Positions 57,637 to 64,000 of a stretch of DNA of 64,000 nucleotides are shown piece by piece (position 1 is the first letter of the stretch; every line of letters starts with the position of its first letter). Below the pieces are notes generated by a model, which was given only the letters and a program-made list of their open reading frames with translations, ran no database searches and was not told where the DNA came from. This DNA is from Schaalia sp. HMT-172. GTDB taxonomy: Bacteria; Actinomycetota; Actinomycetes; Actinomycetales; Actinomycetaceae. The stretch is from positions 310,001 through 374,000 of the forward strand of contig NZ_CP130058.1 of the NCBI RefSeq assembly GCF_030644365.1, written 5' to 3'. A program made the position numbers and the translations under genes.

Positions 57637-57690
57637 GCGTTGAGCGCGTGTAGAATATTCGCGTAACGCGTTATCCCACGCGCTCAACGC
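57637..57690. promoter_or_regulatory. Perfect 14-bp inverted repeat between eccC and the PP2C gene
   Basis: GCGTTGAGCGCGTG (57637-57650) and its exact complement (57677-57690) flank a 26-bp AT-containing centre with TAGAAT (possible -10) and the inner palindrome CGCGTTACGCG on one strand. It ends 20 bp before the PP2C ATG. It could be a terminator for eccC, an operator or an attenuator of the phosphatase-FHA genes. Confidence 0.6.
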
Positions 57691-57710
57691 AGCGAGAAAG
57701 ACGAAGGTAG

Positions 57711-58583
57711 ATGGCTCTGGGTGAACATGCGGAGCGCCCCGCCCTTCGGTGGGGCGCGTCGACTGATATCGGTCCGGTCCGCGCAGAAAACGAGGACTCC
57801 TGGCTGGCGGTCTCGCCCGTCTTCGCGGTCGCCGATGGAATGGGCGGCCACCTCGGCGGCGCCCAGGCCTCGTCCCGGGCCGTCATCACGCTCCAGGAGT
57901 TCCTGAGCCCCGGTCGGCTCGGCAACCGGCCCGTCGACCTCGTCGATCTCTCCGTCGCCATCGACGCCGCCGCCACCTCGGTCGCGGCTCTCGCACCCGC
58001 CGACAACCCGATGAGCGCCCCGGGAACCACCCTGTCCGGCCTCATGGTTCTGCGCACCACCGAGGGGCCCTACTGGCTGTCCTTCAACGTCGGCGACTCG
58101 CGCGCCTACGTCGTGGGAGGCGGCGGCATCCGCCAGCTCACCCACGACCACTCCGCCCTGCAGGAGGCGCGCGACCTCGCGGCCACCTCCGGCGCGCCCC
58201 GCGTCATCCCTCCCGCCAACGTTGTCACCAAGGCGCTGGGTGCCGGACAGTCAGGAAGTGTGAAAGCCGACTACACGATCATGCCGCTCGAAGAAGGCGA
58301 CCGTGCGGTCATCTGTACAGACGGGGTGCACGGCGTCCTCCAAGACGCGCAGATTCACGCCATTGTCGCCGTCGGTGACGGCCCGCAGGGGAGCGCCGAC
58401 GCACTCGTTCAGGCCAGCCTCGAGACCGGAACTCGTGACAATACGACGGCCGTTGTAGTTTACGCAGGAACCGAATCACGAGTAACATTGACATCGAATG
58501 TCCTGAATCGCATGATTCAACCAGTACGTCCGGCGTCGATCCAGACCGCACGCCGGGTCCCTCGTAGAGAAGGCAGTAACTGA
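57711..58583 (+). CDS. PP2C-family Ser/Thr protein phosphatase
   Basis: 290 residues, soluble. Metal-binding motifs of the PPM/PP2C family are intact: VRAENEDS, VADGMGGHLGG, VGDSRAYV, CTDGVHG and TRDNTTAVVV. It should oppose the two transmembrane kinases by removing phosphate from Thr/Ser. The C-terminal ~35 residues are basic and probably disordered. It is directly downstream of a 14-bp inverted repeat and overlaps the FHA gene by 1 bp (TGATG). It is the only phosphatase seen in the window. Confidence 0.95.
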   Translation: MALGEHAERPALRWGASTDIGPVRAENEDSWLAVSPVFAVADGMGGHLGGAQASSRAVITLQEFLSPGRLGNRPVDLVDLSVAIDAAATSVAALAPADNPMSAPGTTLSGLMVLRTTEGPYWLSFNVGDSRAYVVGGGGIRQLTHDHSALQEARDLAATSGAPRVIPPANVVTKALGAGQSGSVKADYTIMPLEEGDRAVICTDGVHGVLQDAQIHAIVAVGDGPQGSADALVQASLETGTRDNTTAVVVYAGTESRVTLTSNVLNRMIQPVRPASIQTARRVPRREGSN

Positions 58584-59938
58584 TGCTTCAGATTGGACGC
58601 TTCCTGTGCCGCGGACAGGGCGCGATGCTCGTCACCGGACCGCTCGGTGCGGCGTTGGTTCCGCTGGACTTCGCGGACTCCGCCGCCGACGTCGTGTGGG
58701 GCCGTGCCGACACGCAGGCGTGGCTCTCCCATGTGCAGGCCGAGCGGGGCGACGTCCTGCTGCTCGACTGCGCGGGCGAGCAGCCCTACCTGACGGTCCT
58801 CGGCAACATCCAGTTGCGCATGCGCGCCGCCGGGCAAATCACCGAGCAGGTGTGGACCGACCCGATCTGGGCCTGGCCCTTCAACCCCGGCGAGTGGCAG
58901 ACCTTCGAGGCGACCATCATCGAAGGCGACGAGGTCACGTGGATGGTTCCCGCCGCCGACCGTGTCGAGGCCGCCGAGATTCGCATCGGTCGCGCCCTGG
59001 ACGAGGTCGAGGCCCTGGCCTCCATGCCCGTCGACACGATGGGCTTCCTCATCAACCCCGACATTCCCGACCACGAGCGCCGCGCCCGCCGCGAGGCCCG
59101 CGAGGAGCTGCCCGAGCCGTCGCTGCACACCTCCTCCGTCGACCTGGCGGCCGTCGAGGCCCAGTTCCTCGCGGCCACCAGCAACGGCCCCGTGTCCCTG
59201 ACCCCCTCCACTCGGGCCGCGACCCACTCCGGGGACGAGGCCGCGAAGGCTCCCGCGGAAACCCTCACGGAGGAAGCTCCCGAGCCGGTTGAGGAGACCA
59301 CCGAGCGGGACGCCGAGCAGCCCTCGGGCGAACTCTACGTTGTCGCCGACGCGGAAGAGCCGCCGGTTGACACCGCCGAGTCCGCCGAGCGCGCGGGTGG
59401 CTTCGGCGAGTCCGGCGCCCCGGCCTCGTCCGAGGCTGAGAAGCAGCCCGCGGCCGAGCCCGAACCCGAGATGGCACCCGAGCCGCCCGCCGCCCCCGAG
59501 GCGATGAGCGCCGAGGGCCTGGCTGACCTGGGTGCCGAGACGGACACTGAGGCCACGATCCTGCGCCTCGCCCCCGTCAACTCCGGGCCCGCCGCGCCCG
59601 TCGCTTTCCTCATCCACGGCGGCACCGTGCCCGTCGAGGTGTCCCGCGACGTCGTCATCGGCCGCGACCCCGACGCGCGCGCCCTCACCGGCCGCCCCGT
59701 TGCCACCGTGCTGCGCGTCCCCAGCCCGGCCACCGAGATCTCGCGTTCCCACTGCGCCGTCATGATGACGACGCCCGGCTCGTGGGCCCTCATGGACCTG
59801 GGCAGCGCCAACGGCACGGTCCTGCGCCACGCGGACGGCTCCTTCCAGGACGTCACCCCCATGGTGACGATCGCCCTGAACGACGGCGACCTCATCGACG
59901 TCGGCGAGGGAACCACCATCGAGTTCCGCGTGCGCTGA
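58583..59938 (+). CDS. FHA domain protein
   Basis: 451 residues. A unique N-terminal domain (~1-190, MLQIGRFLCRGQGAMLVTGP) is of unknown type. An acidic Glu/Ala/Pro-rich linker (~200-315) contains TEATILRL, a possible kinase site. The C-terminal FHA domain (~340-450) has VIGRDP, SRSHCAV and LGSANGT. There is no membrane segment. It probably binds phosphothreonines made by the locus kinases and relays them to the secretion machinery. Tight coupling to the phosphatase supports this. Confidence 0.92.
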   Translation: MLQIGRFLCRGQGAMLVTGPLGAALVPLDFADSAADVVWGRADTQAWLSHVQAERGDVLLLDCAGEQPYLTVLGNIQLRMRAAGQITEQVWTDPIWAWPFNPGEWQTFEATIIEGDEVTWMVPAADRVEAAEIRIGRALDEVEALASMPVDTMGFLINPDIPDHERRARREAREELPEPSLHTSSVDLAAVEAQFLAATSNGPVSLTPSTRAATHSGDEAAKAPAETLTEEAPEPVEETTERDAEQPSGELYVVADAEEPPVDTAESAERAGGFGESGAPASSEAEKQPAAEPEPEMAPEPPAAPEAMSAEGLADLGAETDTEATILRLAPVNSGPAAPVAFLIHGGTVPVEVSRDVVIGRDPDARALTGRPVATVLRVPSPATEISRSHCAVMMTTPGSWALMDLGSANGTVLRHADGSFQDVTPMVTIALNDGDLIDVGEGTTIEFRVR

Positions 59939-59950
59939 ACGATTCTTCCG

Positions 59951-59990
59951 ACGGACGTGGGGTGGGCCTTCGGGCCTGCCCCACGTCCGT
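59951..59990 (+). terminator. Long UUCG-capped hairpin after the FHA gene
   Basis: The outer 12-bp stem ACGGACGTGGGG/CCCCACGTCCGT encloses GGCC-TTCG-GGCC, a UUCG tetraloop, and is followed by TTCTTG. Shorter versions of the same hairpin recur at 61140-61167 and 63403-63430, after each of the other duplicated units. Confidence 0.85.
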
Positions 59991-60075
59991 TTCTTGTAGA
60001 CTCGTGACCACTTGGAAGTCGCGAGCGCGGGCGCTGGTCGCATCCGGGAGGACGCTTGAGAGAGGAAGTGATGTC

Positions 60076-61095
60076 GTGAAGAGTCGCGTGCGGATGATCG
60101 TCGTTCTCGTGTGTGTTTTTGTTGTGCTGCCGGTGGTGGGTGGCCTCGTGTATCTGTCGAGGATCAGTGCTGAGGCGGCTGCGCGCTACTACGCCGAGGC
60201 GATCGCTCAGGGGCGCTTCGAGGACGCGATGGCGGTTGAGAGCGCCGACGCCGACGCCGATCCCAATGTCGGGCGTGGCGACGCCGTCGACCTGCGGCGA
60301 CTCCAGCGCTCGTCGAGTACTCCAGCGATGAGCGTGACCGGTGTGTGGGTGCACACTAACCCGGATGGCAACGGGCGGCAGGGGGTCAATATCGAGTTCT
60401 CAATGAACGGCGCCACGACGACCCGCGTCATCTACATGGAGCGCTCGGGTCTGCCCAAGCCGCACTTTGGCTCGTGGAGGGTCGTTTCCAGTGCGGCGCG
60501 TAAGGTCACTGTGTCCGCGGACGGGTACGCCTCAGACCTGTCGATTGCTGGAGTGTCGCTCGGGGACGTCGGAGCGACCAAGGGGAGTACTCGGATCTTT
60601 CCTCCCGTGACTGACGACTTGTGGCACTACGCTGGAGGCGGCGGCGTCGTGTACGCGTATCCCGGTGTCTACGACATGAGCGTGAGCCGAATCAGTGAGT
60701 ATACCGACTATGTCGTCGACTCTGTCCCGGGGGCTACGACGATCAATATGTTCGATGATCAGCTAGCCCACCATATCGACATCTCCCTGAACGAAGAAAC
60801 GAAGGCCTGGCAGCAGGAGCAATTCGTGCCTCTTCTGGAATCGTGCATTCGCGGGGAAAGCCCAGAGCAGGCCATGTGTCCCGATCTTAACGTTGCGGAT
60901 GTTGAGTCAATTGACGTAGGGGAGGTCAGTGACAGCTTGCCGGGGAGCTTGGCTGCCTACAATATCGTGGTGATCACGCGGGAGCACCGTATCTGGTTGG
61001 ACGTGAGTGGCGCGGTCTGCTTCGACGAGGCCGGCCAGCGATACATCGTCTTCACGATCGATCGACAGAGGGCCGAAGATCGAGGCAGCCGGTAG
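60076..61095 (+). CDS. Single-pass membrane protein, tandem paralogue 1
   Basis: 339 residues, GTG start with AGAGGAAG upstream. The N-terminal helix (~5-27, MIVVLVCVFVVLPVVGGLVY) is followed by AARYYAEAIAQGRFEDAM, a pattern like NTF2-type small external domains, then beta-rich sequence. Two late Cys pairs are visible (SCIRGE, AMCPDL, AVCFDEAG). It is paralogous to the next two genes. The 5' ends and leaders are nearly identical while the 3' halves differ strongly. The function is unknown. It is probably an external accessory of the secretion or signalling system. Confidence 0.82.
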   Translation: MKSRVRMIVVLVCVFVVLPVVGGLVYLSRISAEAAARYYAEAIAQGRFEDAMAVESADADADPNVGRGDAVDLRRLQRSSSTPAMSVTGVWVHTNPDGNGRQGVNIEFSMNGATTTRVIYMERSGLPKPHFGSWRVVSSAARKVTVSADGYASDLSIAGVSLGDVGATKGSTRIFPPVTDDLWHYAGGGGVVYAYPGVYDMSVSRISEYTDYVVDSVPGATTINMFDDQLAHHIDISLNEETKAWQQEQFVPLLESCIRGESPEQAMCPDLNVADVESIDVGEVSDSLPGSLAAYNIVVITREHRIWLDVSGAVCFDEAGQRYIVFTIDRQRAEDRGSR

Positions 61096-61139
61096 GAGGC
61101 CGGGCGGGCCTCGTCGCCTTCTCGACTCTCGCAGGTCTC

Positions 61140-61167
61140 GTGGGGCGGGCCTTCGGGCCCACCCCAC
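61140..61167 (+). terminator. UUCG-capped hairpin, repeat 2
   Basis: GTGGGG/CCCCAC and GGGCC-TTCG-GGCCC with one internal mismatch. The flanking ~38 bp (61098-61135) recur at 63359-63396, so hairpin and flanks were duplicated together. Confidence 0.75.
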
Positions 61168-61284
61168 GTCCGTCTGTCAGCCCCACGTCCGTTTCTAGTA
61201 GACTCTTCTTTGTTGACCACTTGGAAGTCGCGAGCGCGGGCGCTGGCCGCATCCGGGAGGACGCCTGAGAGAGGAAGTGATGTC

Positions 61285-62295
61285 GTGAAGAGTCGCGTGC
61301 GGACCATCGTCGTCCTCGTGTGTGTTTTTGTTGTGCTGCCGGTGGTGGGTGGCCTCGTGTATCTGTCGAGGATCAGTGCTGAGGCGGCTGCACGCTACTA
61401 CGCCGAGGCGATCGCCCAGGGGCGCTTCGAGGACGCGATGGGCGTGGAGACTGCCGAATTGCTGTCGGAGGTCGGGGAGGAGGTGCCCGATCTGCGTCGA
61501 AGCCAGCCGTCGTCTCTCGCGAGCGTGACGGGTGTGATCGCGATCGGCGATCCTGACGGCGACGGCAAGCAGGACGTGTGGGTTGAGATGAGTATTGACG
61601 GGCGTAGCTTCCGGCACATCATCTCTTTGGAGCGTTCGGGTTTGCCTCGTCCTCACGTGGGTTCGTGGCGGGTGTCCGAGGGGCTCGCTCAATTCGACCA
61701 TGTCACCCTGGAGGGCTATGCCTCAGACGTCAGTGTCGGCGGGGTGTCACTTGGCCCTGTGGGGACGACGAGCAGTGACGGTGTCGCTATTCCTGCGGGG
61801 GTGTCGGCCGATGGTGTGGTGCCCCAGCACGTTAATGCGACGACTGTCTATGCGTACCCGGGTGTCTATGAGGTTGCGGTCGATAAGGTGAGTGAGCATA
61901 CGGATGTGCTCATTAATTCCGAGGTTGGTGCCTCGTCGATTGAGTTGGCCGGGTACGGATCGGATCAGACGATCAGCATCATGCCTGACGATGAGACGCG
62001 CGCGTGGTTTGAGGGTGCCTTCGACTCGCTCGGGCGGTCATGTTTTGGATCGGAAGCAGCGCAGGGTGCACTGTGTCCCACTTTCGACTTTTCGGGTACT
62101 GTGACCGATGAACTGGCGGAGGAGAAGGTTTGGTGGGAGCCCAATGGTCTAGACGGTTCGGAAACGTTCTGGATTGAGACTGACGCCGATGTTGTTGCCG
62201 TCGAGCTGGCGGGTGCGCTGTGCTTCGACGAGGCGGGCGATGCTCGTGTCGTGTTCAGGGTCGGCGAGGAGTCTCACTACCCTTCGAACCGGTGA
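61285..62295 (+). CDS. Single-pass membrane protein, tandem paralogue 2
   Basis: 336 residues, GTG start matching paralogue 1. The ~85 bp before the start (GACCACTTGGAAGTCGCGAG and on) are nearly identical to those before 60076. The N-terminal helix and YYAEAIAQGRFEDAM are conserved. The middle (GYASDVSVGGVSLGPVGTTS, VYAYPGVYEVAVDKVSEHTD) is recognisable, and the last third is divergent apart from CFDEAG. No catalytic motif is visible. Confidence 0.82.
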   Translation: MKSRVRTIVVLVCVFVVLPVVGGLVYLSRISAEAAARYYAEAIAQGRFEDAMGVETAELLSEVGEEVPDLRRSQPSSLASVTGVIAIGDPDGDGKQDVWVEMSIDGRSFRHIISLERSGLPRPHVGSWRVSEGLAQFDHVTLEGYASDVSVGGVSLGPVGTTSSDGVAIPAGVSADGVVPQHVNATTVYAYPGVYEVAVDKVSEHTDVLINSEVGASSIELAGYGSDQTISIMPDDETRAWFEGAFDSLGRSCFGSEAAQGALCPTFDFSGTVTDELAEEKVWWEPNGLDGSETFWIETDADVVAVELAGALCFDEAGDARVVFRVGEESHYPSNR

Positions 62296-62349
62296 GTGGG
62301 CGCGTTGTGGCGCCCGTAGTGTTGTCGTAATGAGAGAAGAGGCTATGCC

Positions 62350-63324
62350 ATGAAGAATCGCGTGCGGACCATCGTCGTCCTCGTGTGTGTTTTTGTTGTG
62401 CTGCCGGTGGTGGGTGGCCTCGTGTATTCGTTCAGCGTGAGCGCGGAGGCGGCTGTGCGCTACTACGCCGAGGCGATCGCGCAGGGGCGCTTCGAGGACG
62501 CGATGGGCGTGGAGACTGCCGAATTGCTGTCGGAGGTCGGGGAGGTGCCCGATCTGCGCCGTGGCCGCGTGTCGGAGCCCAGTAGCGTGGTGAGCGTTCG
62601 GGTGTACGACGAGCGTGATGTACGGGGGCGTCAAGGGGCGAGCATTGATTTGTCCGTCAACGGGCGCACGATCACGCGCGAGATTTACCTGGAGCGTGTG
62701 GGTGTGCCCAGGCCGCACGTGGGCATGTGGCGCGTCGTCTCGGGCGCCGCGCACGTGGAGACGGTGCGGGCGTATGGCTACGCTTCCGATGTGAGTGTGG
62801 GAGGAGTGTCGTTGGGGGCGCTGGGCGCCTCCGGCGATGGCGGCGCAACCTTCCCGGTTGCCGCCTCGACGGATGGCCTGTGGCACGCGGGTTCTGGCGG
62901 CGCGGTCGTCTACGCCTACCCCGGCATCTACGATGTGTCGGTTGCCAAGGTCAGTGAGCATACTCAGGTGGCCGTTGACTCTGTCTCTGGGGCCTCGACT
63001 CTCAGTGTTCTCTCCGAGTCGAGAGAGCATCAGATCGATGTCACGCAGGATGAGAGCACTCGCGCCTGGCATGAGGATCAGCTCGGATCCGTCGCCAGCT
63101 CGTGCGTCCTGGGTGACGTGCCCGAGGGGGCCGTGTGTTCCAACATGTCGGTTGCGGGAGCCGAGCGGGTGGACGTGGAGGCCCCGACGCGCGACTCCGG
63201 TGATCTCCTCGAAGTGGCGGTTGCCGCGTATCGAAACGACGAGGGCATCGACGCTTTCATCGCGCACAGTCGGGTGTGCTTCGACGAAGAAGGCGAACCG
63301 CATATCGTCGTGATCCGTCCCTGA
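62350..63324 (+). CDS. Single-pass membrane protein, tandem paralogue 3
   Basis: 324 residues, with an ATG here (MKNRVRTIVVLVCVFVVLPV) aligned to the GTG starts of the other two. It has the same plan: helix, YYAEAIAQGRFEDAM, the LELLSEVGE-like acidic segment shared with paralogue 2, VYAYPGIYDVSVAKVSEHT and CFDEEGEP. It lies only 54 bp after paralogue 2, and its leader does not match the repeated leader of the first two copies. The role is unknown. Confidence 0.82.
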   Translation: MKNRVRTIVVLVCVFVVLPVVGGLVYSFSVSAEAAVRYYAEAIAQGRFEDAMGVETAELLSEVGEVPDLRRGRVSEPSSVVSVRVYDERDVRGRQGASIDLSVNGRTITREIYLERVGVPRPHVGMWRVVSGAAHVETVRAYGYASDVSVGGVSLGALGASGDGGATFPVAASTDGLWHAGSGGAVVYAYPGIYDVSVAKVSEHTQVAVDSVSGASTLSVLSESREHQIDVTQDESTRAWHEDQLGSVASSCVLGDVPEGAVCSNMSVAGAERVDVEAPTRDSGDLLEVAVAAYRNDEGIDAFIAHSRVCFDEEGEPHIVVIRP

Positions 63325-63402
63325 GGGGCTATCGGTTGACGACCTGCGCGGTTGGCAGGTGGCCGGGCGGGCCTCGTCGCCTTCTCGGCTCTCGCAGCTC
63401 TC

Positions 63403-63430
63403 GTGGGGCGGGCCTTCGGGCCTGCCCCAC
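63403..63430 (+). terminator. UUCG-capped hairpin, repeat 3
   Basis: GTGGGGC/GCCCCAC outer stem and GGCC-TTCG-GGCC inner stem, after the third paralogue. Confidence 0.75.
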
Positions 63431-63444
63431 GTCCGTCTGTCAGC

Positions 63445-63512
63445 CCCCGGTCGTCTGCCCGCCCCGGTCGTCTGCCCGCCCCGGTCGTCTGCCCGCCCCG
63501 GTCGTCTGCCCG
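63445..63512. repeat. 17-bp tandem repeat, four exact units
   Basis: Four head-to-tail copies of CCCCGGTCGTCTGCCCG, then a longer variant containing CCCCACGTCCGTCTGCCCG that resembles the right arm of the neighbouring hairpin. The array probably grew from that arm. The rest of the 484-bp gap 63325-63808 is AT-richer towards its end (a TTGACA at 63685 has no good -10) and has no recognised gene. Confidence 0.9.
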
Positions 63513-63744
63513 CCCCACGTCCGTCTGCCCGCCCCCGGCCGACCGAACGCCGCCCCCGCCGACGCCTGTGTGGCGACAGAGTGTACTTGATGGCCATCAG
63601 TGATCAATGGGGCTCACTGTGCAAGCTGCTAGTTGCGACCTCTGCCTTCTTGTCACTCGGATGCGTAGCATGTCGGTCCGCATCTTGACAGAATCGGACC
63701 GTCTATTGAATAACCGGCCAAAGCGAGTTAGTCTATACCAAGAG

Positions 63745-63785
63745 GTCAGTGTCTGAAACGAGTTAGCCATGTGGCTGGCACTGAC
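63745..63785 (+). promoter_or_regulatory. Inverted repeat in the leader of the last gene
   Basis: GTCAGTG (63745-63751) pairs with CACTGAC (63779-63785), and an inner GCCA-TG-TGGC sits in the loop, giving a two-part stem 23 bp before the ATG at 63809. It may be an operator or a structured leader. An 8-bp direct repeat CGAGTTAG is also present in and beside it. Confidence 0.4.
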
Positions 63786-63808
63786 TATATGTGAAAGGTG
63801 GCTTCAAG

Positions 63809-64000
63809 ATGCCGGGTTGGGCAATTGATAATTGTGACGCGAAAATAGATGCAATCGTTGTGGCGTCGATTGATCGTTATATGGCTGCTCTCGGTTATGA
63901 TAAGCGTGGTGGCTATTATGTGGCGGATATGTCTGATGATGATGGTGATCAGGCATATATCTATGTTGTTCGTCCGAATGGCAAGGGTGAAGGGGGTGGG
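63809..64000 (+). CDS. Hypothetical protein, N-terminal part (runs off the window)
   Basis: ATG with GAAAGGTGG upstream. 64 codons are open to the window edge (MPGWAIDNCDAKIDAIVVAS at the start, later RYMAALGYDKRGGYYVADM). I do not recognise it. Base composition and codon use are visibly AT-richer (many GAT, TAT, GTT codons) than all upstream genes, which suggests a recently acquired or lineage-specific gene. No signal peptide is seen. Confidence 0.6.
   Translation, partial: MPGWAIDNCDAKIDAIVVASIDRYMAALGYDKRGGYYVADMSDDDGDQAYIYVVRPNGKGEGGG

Noticed and set aside
63445-63530. Possible CRISPR array
   Set aside because: Units are 17 bp, head to tail, with no spacers and no cas genes nearby.

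Overview
The window is high-GC actinobacterial DNA. Codon use, the ESX-type (type VII) secretion genes, ClpC with UVR motif, and the nitrobindin-YgfZ-Dtd neighbourhood all fit Actinomycetota. An Actinomycetaceae-like oral or commensal organism (Actinomyces/Schaalia type) is my best guess, from gene content only. No rRNA, tRNA, CRISPR array or transposase gene was seen.

Region 1 (1-15.3 kb) is mostly housekeeping: the 3' end of thrC, cysS, a DUF1697 gene, rlmB, two tandem paralogous genes of unknown function on the minus strand, a DUF456 membrane protein, purA, an unknown multi-spanning membrane protein, a nitrobindin-like protein, ygfZ, dtd and clpC. Three copies of a ~127-bp element with terminal inverted repeats lie in its intergenic gaps. 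Two of them bracket the DUF1697 gene between cysS and rlmB.

Region 2 (15.4-39.6 kb) holds two tandem copies of a cell-envelope/signalling module. The order is a giant membrane-anchored Ig-like/FN3 protein (about 2,000 aa), MoxR ATPase, DUF58 protein, transglutaminase-like membrane protein, and transmembrane Ser/Thr kinase. From memory this matches the bifidobacterial 'PFNA' cluster. The second copy has no MoxR. Both transglutaminase-like proteins lack the catalytic cysteine.

Region 3 (39.6-63.3 kb) is a type VII secretion locus in alternating strand blocks: mycosin-eccB-eccD (minus); two WXG100 proteins and a 657-aa Gly/Ala/Arg (GRGG-repeat) protein (plus); three tandem signal-peptide/C-terminal-anchor proteins, a small helical protein, an RDD-FHA protein and a second EccD (minus); then eccC, a PP2C phosphatase, an FHA protein and three tandem paralogous single-pass proteins (plus). 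No EccE or EccA was seen.

The likely working unit is a phospho-regulated envelope and secretion system. Two kinases with extracytoplasmic FN3-like sensors are opposed by one PP2C phosphatase and read by two FHA proteins. The EccB/EccC/EccD/mycosin machine exports the WXG100 pair and probably the GRGG and small helical proteins. The giant FN3 proteins and the MoxR/DUF58/transglutaminase-like proteins act at the membrane or outside it. The last ~200 bp start a visibly AT-richer gene that runs off the window.
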